A stretch of DNA of 64,000 nt from Collybiopsis luxurians FD-317 M1 (GCA_000827265.1 KN834788.1:324049-388048), one strand, 5' to 3'. Numbered from the stretch's first letter, positions 44,701 through 57,223 are shown. Numbers and translations are program-made. Notes: generated from the letters alone by a model not told the origin.

Positions 44701-46600
44701 TAGCCAGGTGAATATCGCACGCGGAGCGCGTCACGTCGGGTATTTAAGTTGATGTTATTCAAAACCATTATACTAAACAAAAGACAACTATTCTATCACT
44801 TCCCCAGTGATTATTGTCCGGCGGACACCATATGCGAAGTTGAGAACTTGCTGTCTCTAGGCAGCCTGTGTAGATTTCGAGTTTGATCGACAGGGTGTAA
44901 AGTGTTGAGCTATGACTTCATCTTGATGAGAATGATTACAGCGATGGGGTAGCATGCCTGCATAAAGTTTTTGATTTCAGCGGCGGCCAAATGGGTACAT
45001 GCGATACTCACAGCGCCAACCGCGAATACGGCAAAAACAATATTCACCAACATCACGATGGCGCCTGTTGTCACATACGTCAGTATCACAGAGCAAGCAA
45101 CGTAAATTGATTGCATCGCGCAAAATACAGCGCCGGATTCAACCAAAAGCTTGAGGGCATCTCCAGTGTGAGTTTGCCTGTTATCTGAGCCGCGATGCTG
45201 GGCAGTTATGCGAAGATGATTTCTGTTTTTGAAGCGTCAGAATATTTCCGTGAACGGCAGAGTAAAACAAAACTGAAACTTAAGAGAGCGCTATTTGGGG
45301 CTTCTGGATGCTCACCTTGTTTCCCATCCAATCAAGATTGTGGCAAAAATATTGACAAGCAAGGAAATACCAGTCGAAAGCCAATCGAAGATAGTAACGC
45401 TGGATTCCTCAATCTGCAACTCGACATCGATCCAGATGCAGTCTCCTACGTTGATACCTTTGTTGGCCATAACAGAGATTGACATTTGTTCAAGGTCTGG
45501 TCTATGACAGGCAGTGCTCACCTACATTGATGGTCATAAGAATCGCCAAGATGGCCCTTCGAGGGCGGCTTCGGCATAAAATCCATGCCCTCCATGCGAC
45601 AATGAAATCACTCAAAAGCAACTGGGCGTGGTTAGAGAATCATGGCAACAAGATGGCTCAAATGAGGACTTCCAATCTGTTTAGTAATATTATAGTGAAA
45701 CTCACGTTGATTGTGAGAGGCCAGGCAGACATAAACAGTAAAGGTGAAACCTTGTTGTTCTCTGCCTGAATTTGAGCCTGAAGTCCTTGCTGTCCGCCGG
45801 GTATCACCTTAACGACTGTGTACTGGGTGCTTAATAGGCTGAGTGCTTCGGAGTAACTGGTCTGCCAGGTAAAGCAGACGAATACTGTCATAAGAAAGGC
45901 AGTGAATGTAATTTGTGAACGGCTCCAGGATGTTGTACTGCAAGGAAGAGAAGTAATTTGTGTGGCATGAGGGTTTAGCAAGTATCAGCAACTTTGGACG
46001 CATACGCTAGAGAACGAATGGTCATTGCCATTCCTAGAATAAATACACCTGCCATCGAAAGATAAGCCTGGTTGCCAACTATGTAATGTTGGCTGAATAT
46101 CCATATCTACCATATCCAGTGGCAAGCACCATCATTATTATGACATCTAGGTATAGAGTTTGTGCTAGGGATACGATTGTCTGGTGCTCTTCCGGAGTCA
46201 TGAAATGCAAATCTGAAAGAGACAATGGAAGTTTAGCAATAAGTTATTGTAATTTCATGAGGTGGCTTTTTAACGCTTGTTTTATAACAATCTGATTGCT
46301 TTTTGGGAATAGCAAAGCTGAAATCTACAAGCACTTAGAGATTAGAACTCGAAATGTTTATGAAGCCACACTGCCGATCTGCATGATACGTACGAGCAAC
46401 ACATGAGGTCGCGAGGCACCTCTGATGGAATCATCATAACATTTCAATTCAACGTTGTTTGTGCACATTGCAATGTCGCCTGCAATTGAAGGTATACATT
46501 CAGCACAAGTCTGGTTTAGTCCTTCATTTGAATGAAGATTGTATCTCTGCTAACCTGAGCTTAAGAACCAGCCCCCAACTAATATCCTCTTCGAGTTGAG
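44693..46600. repeat. Segmental duplication unit 1 (paired with 50365-52290)
   Basis: Begins with AATATCGC followed by GGAGCGCGTCACG and spans seven-helix copy G and its upstream flank. The same order recurs at 50365-52290 with high similarity including introns and non-coding DNA, so duplication was at DNA level and fairly recent. Confidence 0.85.
44910..46201 (-). CDS. Seven-helix membrane protein, copy G (short-tail subfamily)
   Basis: About 300 aa. Start MTPEEHQTIVSLAQTLYLDV, exon 1 ending LATGYG; then VFILGMAMTIRSLA; TTSWSRSQITFTAFLMTVFV, loop IPGGQQGLQAQIQAENNKVSPLLFMSAWPLTIN; LLLSDFIVAWRAWILCRSRPRRAILAILM; INVGDCIWIDVELQIEESS with WLSTGISLLVNIFATILIGWETR; NHLRITAQHRGSDNRQTHTGDALKLLVESGAVFCA; ACYPIAVIILIKMKS with TAG at complement 44910-44912. 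Introns are canonical and frame is kept. Nearly the same protein as copy I; differences cluster in helix 2 and the extracellular-loop candidate between helices 2 and 3. Confidence 0.8.
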
Positions 46601-46670
46601 TGGGGACCTCAGACAAGATGAAAGTTCTTTCACATGGAATACTTCTCACAATGTTGTCTGCACTTCAATA
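46202..46670. other. Upstream flank of copy G
   Basis: Non-coding; matches 51865-52290 and so belongs to the duplicated unit. Presumed promoter of copy G. Confidence 0.5.
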
Positions 46671-46845
46671 GTATCAGCAATTTTGGATGCATGTGCTAGA
46701 GAACAAAGGGTCATTGCCATTCCTAGAATAAATACACCTGCCATCGAAAGATAAGCTGGGTTTGCAACTATGTAATGTCGGCTGAATATTCATATCTACC
46801 GTATCCAGTGATTGTGCCAGGGAAGCGAGTGTAAGGTAGAGTTGA
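46671..46845 (-). pseudogene. Seven-helix gene fragment, copy H
   Basis: Only the exon 1/intron 1/exon 2 part of a copy G/I-like gene remains (matches about 45975-46160 and 51640-51830, including ATAAATACACCTGCCATCGA). No downstream exons follow. Confidence 0.7.
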
Positions 46846-47399
46846 CCCGCAACTAGGTACATCATGTGAAAGTGACAACTCTGTGACCTTCCATGAATCC
46901 TGTATCTGCACATTCAGCTGTTGCCGTACCAGCAAAAGAGATAGCCAGTGTTGTTAAGGGAGCTCCTCCCTAAATTTCTTGTGAGCCTGTTTTGTAATTC
47001 TATGTTTACAAAGTACATGTCTATTTGGTAGTGAAATATGAACATCGTCTATCTCCTCTATGAATTTGAAAGATAGCAAAAATTGGGCTCAGAGGAATGA
47101 TGGAGATGGTCAAAATAAAGGGTTCCTCTGAGCCTTTTTGAGACCCTCCATGAATATCTGATAGATTTTTGAGGATTTATGGGATTTTGTCACGCTTTGT
47201 CACTCTATTGACACGTGATGTACCTAATTGCAGGTCAACTTTACTTTAGCACTTTTCAAGTTCAGTTTTTAACAGCTCACTTACAATCTCGATAGCGCTA
47301 ATGACGGGCCATGTGGCAGCTGTATATGACAGTCTTTGTATGGCCGTACTTGATGCAAAGTGGGCCAACGCTACATCAGGAAAAGTACCTAAAGCCCAG

Positions 47400-48250
47400 G
47401 CAAATACAGGAAGCCTGAGAGCACCCAGGAAATTGGCCAAAACCTAGGAACCTTCAGGCACTCTCAGGCAGTCCAAGTTGCTTAGGATACTTGGGCTTCC
47501 CAGGTTTTAGCCCAATTCCTAGGTGCCCTGGAAGATATTTGAAAGTGGCCTGAGGGTCCCTGAGGGCTCCCTGAGGGCTCCCTGAGGATCCCAGAGCATC
47601 CCAGAACCTGAAATATTTTAAATGCTACAAATCATACAAAATTATATTGTAAATATTTGGTTATGTATTATTCATATGTAAATGCACAAGCAGAACATTT
47701 ATTTGATTAGAATTATGCAGAGGTTTTCACCTTTTCCATAAATCACATGATGAGCTCACCGTGAACTGTCTACAATCAAAAACATTTTCAAATGGTCAAA
47801 TATGCACAATATTATTATAACCTATTGTATATATACTATGTACATATGTATAGACTTTGTACTATGTAAATATACTGTTCTGGAGTATGGTAAGTCAATG
47901 CAAAGCTTACATTAATATATTGGACTGTACTTAAAGTGTGATAACTGAGTATGAAAACTGGAGTAATAGGGAACAATGTATCATTACAAGTACAATACTA
48001 AAGTATATAAGAAGAGTAGAATATATAGAGTAGAGTAAGTAGAAGAACAGATGAAAGTATATTTTATTATTTCCCACTCATATATTGAAGCCTGAGGACA
48101 CCTCAAAGATCCTGAGGGAACTTCAGGGATCCTCAGGCTCCACAGGATTAGGGGGGTGTCCTCTGGCACCCTGGGCACCCTATGTAGCCTAGGTCTCCTG
48201 AGAAGCCTTAAACAGCTTGAGGACAGCCTATGTGTGCCTAGGCTATAGGG
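47400..48250. repeat. CTGAGG-rich element
   Basis: Two GC-rich blocks (47400-47610 and 48090-48250) made largely of variants of CCTGAGG, CCCAGG and CCTAGG surround about 480 bp of AT-rich sequence. The first block includes an 11-bp tandem array, CTGAGGGCTCC, at about 47549-47592. Its makeup is unlike the surroundings; a non-autonomous transposable element is possible. Confidence 0.5.
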
Positions 48251-48529
48251 CATTTTTCCCGATGTAATGCATGGCAGGACTCATGCTCTTTTCAGCAATT
48301 GGAACAAATTACATACCTCATGGATCCTGGATCATCAATGTAATGAAAACTAACTAAAATTGTATAAATTGCCAAAATTAGATCAGTTCAAAATTGCCTG
48401 CCTTGGACCAGGCACAGAGTTGTCAGAACAGAAACTCGGCATTACATGCACCCATAATATTGTAAAGATTTACCCGCAAGCTGTACCAAATTTGAACCCC
48501 CAGCATGGATACGGTACAGGTATAATAAA

Positions 48530-49010
48530 GCATGGAACACGATGGACTTGCATGCGTGGAATTAGGTGGTCTATCCATTGGGCATTGGGGACTGGAATGG
48601 CGGATCAGAAGGTTTGGACATGACCTGTTTAATCCACGCAAGTGCCGATGACAGCCAGTTCTCAATTTGTATACTTGTCACCACCCGCAAAAGGTGACTT
48701 TTTCGTTGTTTTTGGCACCGTGGCATACGATAGGACAAATAGCACTTTCAAGGACAAAGGAGAACTTCAACAAAAGACGCTCGACAGCATCCGTCATTAA
48801 GCTTGGGTCACGAGCAGTCATGAGGAGGTCTTCCCAATTTGGAGAGCCTTCTGGGTTCACCTCGGTCAGCAAGGAGACTATAACGGCACTGCTCTGCTAC
48901 AGACTACGCATCACCGGCATCCATCCATCCATCAGACTTGGCACCTCTGCCACAAATTACTGTCAATGTCCCAGAGTTGCAATTGGGCAAATAAATACTT
49001 TCGTTTGAGT
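48530..49010 (-). repeat. Duplicated gene remnant of unknown family, copy 1
   Basis: Minus-strand frame near 48678-48872 reads NPEGSPNWEDLLMTARDPSL, then MTDAVERLLLKFSF, and looks coding-like. The same DNA recurs at 53383-53820 with frame breaks. No family recognised. Confidence 0.4.
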
Positions 49011-49509
49011 GCAATTTCCATCTGTTACTCTTCAAATCTTTAATTTAAGCTCTAATATATGTATGCAAGAGGCCTATTGGCTTCATGATGTGAAATATTT
49101 CGAGAAAAATATTGAGGATTTCCTGAAGGTATTGAAACTCCAGTTGCAAGTCACTTTTCGAAGCCAGCTCGTAATTAAACTGCTTTAAACTCCCAAAACT
49201 TATACTGTAACCAGATTACACCCATTTGATACTCATATCACCTAGAACTTGCTTTGAGCAGGCCAGGAGAGCGTAAGTTACAGTTTCCCATATGCTTTGG
49301 AATCACCGGACCGGATTGCACCTCCCGCCATTTTCTGACCTCAAACTGGCTTCGTGTTGGATACACCTGGAGCCATTCTAAGATTCTTAAACTTGGCTAA
49401 ATTAAAGTTTAGGATATGTTTACAACATATGGAAAAAATAGAGCTCATCTGCTGAAAAATGCAAAAGTTTCTTGATACCGACATTTTCGCTTGCAACTCT
49501 GGGACATTG

Positions 49510-49990
49510 ATAGTAAAGGTTAATAATTTTTGCTGGCTGGATTTTGTATCCACCTAGATATTTGACAACATACCCTGACAGTGGCAGAATTTAGGAACAA
49601 CTTTAAATCCAAACAAATCGAAATGTTCCCATGTAACTCGGTGCCTCATGCGAACAGGCGCCCGTTGATTTCACCACTTTGCTATCGCCGCCCACCTTCC
49701 CTGTTGTTCTGTCGCGGCGTACACCGAATTGCTGTGCTAAACGACTGTAGCTACTAGCAGCTTAGTCTACTATCCTCTGTGACCTTCGTGGCAGAGAAAA
49801 TTCCGAATCTCTGTGGTAAAAATTATTGGAATTCGGTATTAGACAGGAAGGAGCTGGGCCTTTGGATGATCAGGTCATCTGTCTGGTATGTGTATGTGCT
49901 TGCTCACTGGGTATCTACCTGACTAGAGAAGAAGAAGTGCTTGATATGGAATATAAAGCAGATAGTCAATGATACAATACTCTAATGAAA
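49510..49990. repeat. Orphan copy of the Sec2-like gene's 5' flank
   Basis: Matches 53818-54240, the DNA directly upstream of the intact Sec2-like start (for example CGAACAGGCGCCC and GAATTCGGTATTAGACAGGA). The similarity stops before the coding start, so this is a flank without its gene. Confidence 0.75.
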
Positions 49991-50364
49991 ACTCCAGCCT
50001 TACTTGGTCCCTAGCATCTGTAGAACAGTCTTTCCACCCATACTTGGCTGGTAACCACTATAAACAAACCTGAGCACTGCAAAATCCTAATTTAGCAAAA
50101 GAATCATCAGGTTCAGCTCTAGAAATAAATTGATCCACTTCCTTGCCACTTTTTTGACTTCGCTTCCTTCGATTGTACATTGCTGTATTATACTTTGCAG
50201 TGTGCTTGGCTTTGCACGACTCTCCGGATCGACCGTTTTCCTTTCTTTTTTGAGCCCGTGGTCTAAATCCGTTCGTATAAACGATGTTAATTTACTGTTT
50301 TTCACCGAGGACATGAAACATCCACAAGCGAAGGACCCGTTTGTTCTCTGCGGCGCTAAGGATA
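49991..50364. other. Short intergenic region
   Basis: Links the orphan Sec2 flank to duplication unit 2; no gene supported. Confidence 0.35.
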
Positions 50365-52290
50365 ATGTAACCAGGTGAATATCGCGCGGAGCGCGTCACG
50401 CTGGGCATTTAAGTCGGTGTTATTCAAAATCATTAAACTAAACAAAGGACAAGTATTCTACCACTTCCCCAGTGCTTATTTTCCTGCGGACACCGTATGC
50501 GAAGTTGAGAACTTGCTGCCTCAAGGCAACCTGTGCAGATTTCGAGTCTGATCGACAGGGTGTAAGGTGTTGAGCTATGACTTCATCTTGATGAGAATGA
50601 TTACAGCGATGGGGTAGCATGCCTGCATAAAGTTTTTGATTTCAGCGGCGGCCAAATGGGTACATGAGATACTCACACTGCCAACCGTGAATAAGAAAAA
50701 AGCAATATTTGTCAACATCACGATGGCGCCCGTCGTCACATATGTCCGTATCAAAGAGCAAGCAACGATAATTGATTGCATCGCGCAAAATACAGCGCCG
50801 GATTCGACCAAAAGCTTGAGGGCATCTCCAGTGTGAGTTTGTCTGTTATCTGAGCCACGATGCTTGGCTGTTATGCGAAGATGATTTCTGTTTTTGAAGC
50901 ATCAGTATAATTCCGTGAACAGCAGAGTAAAACAAAAGTGAAACTTAAGAGAGTTCTATTTGGGGCTTCTGTATGCTCACCTTGTTTCCCATCCAATCAA
51001 GATTGTGGCAAAGATATTGACAAGCAAGGAAATACCACTTGAAAGCCAATCGAGGATGGTGAAGCTGGATTCCTCAATCTGCAACTCGACATCGCTCCAG
51101 ATGCAGTCTGCTATGTTGATACCTTTGTCGGCCCACAGCAGAGATCGACATTTGTTCAAGGTCTGGTCTATGACAGGAAGTACTTACCTGCATTAACGGT
51201 CATAAGAATCACCAAGATGGCCCTTCGAGGGCGATTTCGGCATAGAACCCATGCCCTCCATGCGACAATGAAATCACTCAAAATCAACTGGGCATGGTTA
51301 GAGAATCACAATGAAGTAGCTCAAATGAGGACTTCTAATGCGATCAATAATGTTATAGTGAACCTCACATTGATTGTGGCAGGCCATGTAGACAAAAACA
51401 GTAAAGGTAAAACCTTGTTGTTCGCTGCCTGAATTTGAGCCTGGAGTCCTTGCTGTCCGCCGGGTATCATCTTAACGAGTTCGTACTGGGTGTGTAATAG
51501 GGTGAATGCTTCCCAGTAAATAGCCTGCCAGGTAAAGCAGACGAATACTGTCATAAAAAAGGCAGTGAATGCAATTTGTGAACGGCTCCAGGATTTTGTT
51601 CTGCAAGGAAGAGAAGTGATTTGTGTGAGATGAGGATTAGGCAAGTATCAGCAATTTTGGACGCGTACCCTAGAGAACGAATGGCCATTGCCATTCCTAG
51701 AATAAATACACCTGCCATCGAAAGATAAGCCGGGTTGGCAACTATGTAATGTCGGCTGAATATTCATATTTACCATAACCAGTGGCTGTCACTACTAATG
51801 CTATGACATCCAGGTATAGTGTTTGTGCCAGGGAAGCGAGTGTTTGGTGCTCTTCCGGAGTCATGAAATGCAAGAAAGAGACACTGCAAGTTTAGCACTA
51901 AGTTATTGTAATTTCATGAGTTGGCTTTTTAACTCTTATTTTATAACAATCTGACTATTTTGCGGGAATAGCCAAATTAAAATCCACAAGCACTTAGAGA
52001 TTGGAACTCAGTTTATGATACGTAGAAGGCCACACTGCCGACCGCCAGTGCATGATACATATGAGCACCATATGAGGTCATGAGGCACTTCTGTTGAGAT
52101 AATTTTGACATTACAATTCAACGGTGCTTGTGCACAATTGTAGTGTCACCCACCATTCTGTAATTCGAGGTATACCTTCAGCGTAAGCCTAGCCTCGTCC
52201 TTCACTTGAATAAAGATTGCATCCCTGCTAACCTAGGGTCATACTAAGATTCTTCAACTTGAATGGAGATCATGGACAAGATAAAAATCC
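50365..52290. repeat. Segmental duplication unit 2 (paired with 44693-46600)
   Basis: Same sequence order as unit 1, containing seven-helix copy I and its upstream flank. Confidence 0.85.
50575..51864 (-). CDS. Seven-helix membrane protein, copy I (short-tail subfamily)
   Basis: About 300 aa, closest to copy G. Start MTPEEHQTLASLAQTLYLDV, exon 1 ending TATGYG; VFILGMAMAIRSLG; TKSWSRSQIAFTAFFMTVFV..IPGGQQGLQAQIQAANNKVLPLLFLSTWPATIN; LILSDFIVAWRAWVLCRNRPRRAILVIL; INIADCIWSDVELQIEESS with WLSSGISLLVNIFATILIGWETR; NHLRITAKHRGSDNRQTHTGDALKLLVESGAVFCA; ACYPIAVIILIKMKS, TAG at complement 50575-50577. Predicted helices: about residues 8-30, 33-45/55-72, 105-135, 140-160, 180-200, 225-250 and 260-285. 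Frame is kept throughout. Confidence 0.8.
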
Positions 52291-54319
52291 TCTACAGGAA
52301 TTATATTTCGTCTGGCGCTGATTGATTCTCCAATCATTTAGTAAATTGAAACAGACGATGTGCTCGTATTTGATTGAAGATCATTGGAACAGATCGGGAA
52401 CTGGAACACCTGAGATGCTGAGCTTCGTCCGAGTCATCAACTCACTTTCTCATCTACTGTATCAATACAACCATAAGTTTCATAGGGAGTTATGCATTAT
52501 GCCATGATCTTAAAAATTTGTAGTTCAGGGGGTCAAATTATGCATTATGATACATAAAATAAGTTCATCTCATGGGTTTTTATACATATTATATGGATGA
52601 CACAGTCACTAGGGTAGCCCATCTCAGCATTATTATGACTACCCTGGAAGACAGACTCTCAAATTTCAAACAGAAAGTGGTGCAAGTGCATTTGAGACCC
52701 CTGAAGAAAGCATTACTGTGTTATATGTTACATCCATCAGTAGTTCAAGCGTCCTTGTTACGCATTACGAATACAAAACAGCTTAGTTCACTGGGTAGTG
52801 TTATGTGTTACGTGAACTTGTGGTCGTATTCGTACAGTATTGGTATCTTCTCATGAATCCCATAGGCTACTACTTAGTCCTTTTTCAGTCTTTCAGAGGA
52901 TATGCGCAGAATACTTCCACTGTCGTGCTCCAGTGTGCACGAATAGACTAACAGCTCCTTCACTCTTGTCAAGCATTTCCCTGGCCCTCAAAGTGATGTC
53001 TACTTCTAACACTTAGCGAAGAGTTGTAGTGCTCAATGGTAGCCAATAATGCCAAACAGAAAAGTCTCGTAAGGATCAAAGGCAGTGGGGATGTACTCAG
53101 AGAGTCTAAGTTAAGCATTGTCGGGAAGGCAGCTGAGGTAATAAAGCAGTTGGGATGGTAGATGGATTAATGCAGCCATCGGCTCACAATCAGTCCATAA
53201 TTATGTCGAGAAATGTCCCAAATTCCGTGATGTCAGGCTAAGTTTTAGGAGTTCAACATGAGTCATGTTCCCTCCATCCAGCATGCATAACTCGGATTCC
53301 ATATGTGCTTTTATATGACTTAACTTTTAACCAACTTAGAGTACCAGTATGCTGAACCTATCAAACAGGAACTGAATGGTCCATGGAACACGATGGAATT
53401 GCACACATGGAATCAGGTGGTCTACTCAAGGGGCATTGAGCACTGGAATGGCGGACCAGAGGGTTTGGACATGACCTGTTAAATCCACGCAAGTTCTGAT
53501 GATGGCCGGTTCTCAATTTCTATACTTATCACTAACCGAAAAAAGTGACTTTTTCGTTGTGTTTGGCACCATGGCATACTGTAGGACAAGTAGCAGTTTT
53601 GATGACGAAGGACAACTTTAACGAAAGACGCTCGACGACATGCGTCACTGAACTTGGGTCATGAGCGCTTGAGCGGTCATGAGGAGGTCTTCCCAATTTG
53701 GAGAAATACCCTACCTTCTGGGCTCAGCTCGGGCGTCAAGGAAGCTATAGCGGTACCGCTCCCCTACAGACTACGGATCACACCGTCATTCATCCATCCA
53801 TCAGACTTGACACAAATTACAGGTTAATAATTCCCGCTGGCTGGACCTTGCGTCCACTAGATATCCAGCAACATACTCTGACAGTGGCAATAGAACACGG
53901 CTGGACTTGGGAACAACCTTAAATCCAGACAAAGCTAAATGTTCCCACGCAACTGGTGCCTCATGCGAACAGGCGCCCATTGATTTCACCACTTTGCTAT
54001 CGCCGCCCACCTTCCCTGTGGTTCTGTCGTGGCGCACACCGAGCTTGCTGTGCTAAACGGCTGTAGCTACTAGCAGCTTAGTTTATTATCCTCTGGGACC
54101 TTCGCGGCAGAGGAATTTCCGAATATCTGGTGTAAAAATTATTGGAATTCGGTATTAGACAGGAAGGAGCTGGGCCTCTGGATAATCAGGCCATTTGTCT
54201 GGTATGTGTATGTGCTTGCTCGCTGGGTATCTACCTGACTGTATTCGTTTGCTAGTATTCAAATTTCAAGAGTTCATTAACAGAACTCACATTGTCCTTT
54301 TAAACATATAATCGTGTCA
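52291..54319. other. Intergenic region with second duplicated remnant and Sec2 5' flank
   Basis: No intact gene. 53383-53820 repeats the 48530-49010 remnant; 53818-54240 is the Sec2-like upstream flank, of which other copies lie at 43686 and 49510. Confidence 0.5.
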
Positions 54320-56462
54320 ATGCTCCGTCCAGCCATGTTTCCTTCAACCTCTGCTGGCTCCGCTTCTGCTCCGAAACGATTCGATTCACTAAACGCGACC
54401 CAGCGTCGAGCTCCAGGTCACAATGTTCTCTCAAAAGGTAGACCGAGTAACGAAACCAATGGGACTACCCCAAATTCCGGTTCTAGTACCGGATCCAGCA
54501 AAGGGAAAGGCTCCTTTGTACCAAAAGACGAAGGATACTTCATGCAAGTTGAGGAAGAGTTGCACGATTTGCGAAGAGTCCATGCCCATGGGCAGGAAGA
54601 CGATCTGAGAATGGCATTAGATAGGTGTATGGGGCGTGTTGGGGAAGTTGCTGGCCTCTTGACGGCAGCGTATGCTGCGTTCACGGATCTTCGTGTTGAG
54701 TTAGACGTGACGAGGTCAAATTTGCAGATGATCTCTGCAAATAATGAGATGCTAGAAGATGCGTTGAAGAATTTAAGTTCGCAGGTAAGTCTCCATTAGC
54801 AAGCGATTTCTATCACGTCTTTGTCATTTGTTATTTTTACGTACGACTTTCGCGTTTTCTCCCCTTAATTTACGTTCTTTCTACCGTCGGAAAATTGTGA
54901 AGCTTATTTTTATGATGTAGCATGGCACAAATCCTCGCGACGTCGGCTGGCGTCGTTTTACCCCAAACCACACTCCTTCTTCTTCTTCTACTCACGTTGA
55001 TTCCCTTTCTACCGACCTCAAAACCAACGGCTCCTCTCATCCTGAAAATGTCGCTGGAAACGGATCCGGAGGTGGGACACCTCTCAGTCCCATCAGTAAT
55101 CCCCCTTCTTCTCCGCCATTATCCGCCTCAGAAAGTGCTCAAGCCATGCCCCCACCGACGAACCACGCCCCGCCCCCTCAGGAATCCCGATTCTTCAAAT
55201 TTCGGTTCAACTCTTCCTCCTCGAATTCCAGCTCCAACTCGACTACTCATTCGACGACGACGAGTCGGCCGCAGACGCCTGTGGCGGGGAACGACAGTCA
55301 AAGTCCTACGATGGGTAACGCGCCCGCGTCTGCGTCTATATTAGGGAGACACCGTACCGCGTCGTCGTCTAGCGTCTCTCTCGTTGGTACCATCGTCGGT
55401 CCTCCACCTCTTCCTCCAACCGACCCAGCCCTCTCCGCCGAACTGGACTCTCTGAAATCCCGCATCTCCCAAACCCAAGCCGAGCTTAACTCTCTCCGTC
55501 AAGAGCTCCAAACCGAAAGGGTGCGAAGGGAGAAGGAAGAGCAAAAGGTTGCGCAGGTGGTGAAGGAGAAGGAGGCTTTGGAAGGGGAGTTGGAGAGTTT
55601 GAGTCAGGCGTTGTTTGAGGAGGCGAATAATATGGTTGCGAGTGAGAGGAAGATGAGGGCGAGGGAGGAGGAGAAGTTTAGGAGGGAGAAGGAGGAGATG
55701 GGGGAGGAGATTAGGGAGGGGGTGGAGCAGAGGGAGGCGTTGAGGAGTGCGTTGAGGGTTTTGGAGGGTGAGGTTGGGAGGTTGAGGGGGTTGGTGAAGG
55801 GTGGTGAGGAGGGGATGAAAAGTGGAAATGGGGTTGGTGGCGGCGATGGAGGAAAGGAGGGGATGGGGGTGAAGCCGAGGAATTTGGATCTCCCGGAAGC
55901 AGGAGACGATGACGACGAAGAATTTGAGGGGGGTGTACCGCAGACAGGATATAGCGCGTTACCTCAAACATCCTCGACGGCGCAGGCTGGGTCTGAGAGT
56001 GCTGGGATCTCGCATTCGAGGTCGTCGTCGGAAGAAGGAATCAAGTCTGTTCCCTCTTCGAGGCCGTCGTCTAGGGTGGGCTCGGGCTCTTGGGAGCACG
56101 AGCGAGAGCATGAAGATGATCATCCGACGAAGGAACCTCCATCTCACTCCACCTCATCGGATCCTGCAATCGGCAGTAGTGCTTCGATATCCCCCACTGA
56201 ATCTCCAGCGAAATTTTCGGCATCAGCATCCCCGACTCCGTTACCTCCCCCACCTCCATCCTCGTTCCCTGCTACAGCACTGACGAAGAGTATACATGAC
56301 TCGCAGCCTCAGCTTCCAGAGGAAGCTGAATACGGATATTCGGTGGAGGATGATAATGACATGACGAAGGAAGAGGAGGGGGATAACGTGAAAGGGTCGA
56401 CGCTGTTGCCGATACCGATTTCATTAGGGATTGATGATGAAAAGTCGCCTTGGGCGGATTGA
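54320..56462 (+). CDS. Sec2-like Rab guanine-nucleotide exchange factor
   Basis: Two exons, 54320-54784 and 54921-56462, 668 aa. Exon 1 starts MLRPAMFPSTSAGS and carries a helical segment (FMQVEEELHDLRRVHAHGQ; LELDVTRSNLQMISANNE-like). Exon 2 begins HGTNPRDVGWRRF, runs through Ser/Pro-rich sequence with FFKFRFNSSSS, and reaches a long coiled coil at about residues 325-450. The Sec2 signature EGELESLSQALFEEANNMVA lies within it, the stretch that in yeast Sec2 and Rabin8 forms the coiled coil catalysing GDP release from Sec4/Rab8. The C-terminal third is low complexity and acidic, ending DDEKSPWAD, TGA 56460-56462. Role: activation of a Rab8/Sec4-type GTPase on secretory vesicles for polarised exocytosis. 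It is the only intact copy; a pseudogene lies at 43686-44700. Confidence 0.85.
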
Positions 56463-57223
56463 GGCTGGCTTCTCCATCGTTGGTCCGGACTTACCCGATT
56501 CCCGAACTCTCCCGTCTTTCGACCCAAGCCTGATTTCCATCGTCGTCCATCGCAAATCTCCTCCATATCGCGTATACTTTCCCAGCCAAACCCATACCTC
56601 GTCGATCTCTGTTCTACTGTACTGATCCAAATACCGCTCAGTGCTTTGGCCGCTGGCTGCCTGTTTCTCTTTCTCCCTTTTTTTTTTTTCATCTCATCTT
56701 TTCGTATTGGACGTCTATACTCACCTCATTTTTTCCCACGTTTTACATGCATCATTTGGCATATAAAAGTATCTGGTTCCTCGCATACATATTTGAAATA
56801 CTACGTACCACGTACTTGCTTTCTGTACTCGTATATCTATTACGCATCATATCTTGCGGAACTGTCACAAAGTCCTCGATCTTCGATTGACTTGATGTAA
56901 GTTTTCTTGAACCAGTTTGCGAGGGAGGAGGAGTATCAGAAGGCCTCATCTCCATAACTTCGAGCCACACCCAGACTATTATTGAAGGGCTGAGTCCTAA
57001 TAGATAGATCCGCTAGGGCGGGGTCCCACGGGGAACAGGGCCCGAACGGGAACGACGGGCGAGCTCAACCCACAGAGGGGAGGTAGACTACGATCGTCCC
57101 GTCGAGTAAATACAAAAAGATACATGACTGTAGACGCGTATAGGTTACATGTAAGTTACCAAGATCAACCAGATCAGTTTTGAGTTACTCGTCGTCGTCG
57201 TCTGTGTCCGAATCCTGTCTTAC
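56463..57223. other. 3' flank of Sec2-like gene
   Basis: No gene supported; includes presumed 3' UTR with a T-rich run at about 56680. Confidence 0.5.

Larger units (their letters stand above)
46846..49600. other. Gene-poor region with CTGAGG-rich blocks and a duplicated remnant
   Basis: No complete gene. It holds an exon-like minus-strand segment at about 47290-47392 (reads FPDVALAHFASSTAIQ and further, flanked by TTTAG and GTAAGT), two GC-rich CTGAGG-repeat blocks with AT-rich DNA between, and a remnant near 48530-49010 that recurs at 53383-53820. Confidence 0.45.

Noticed and set aside
47400..48250. CRISPR-like array
   Set aside because: The CTGAGG units are short, irregular and without spacers, and the genome is eukaryotic.
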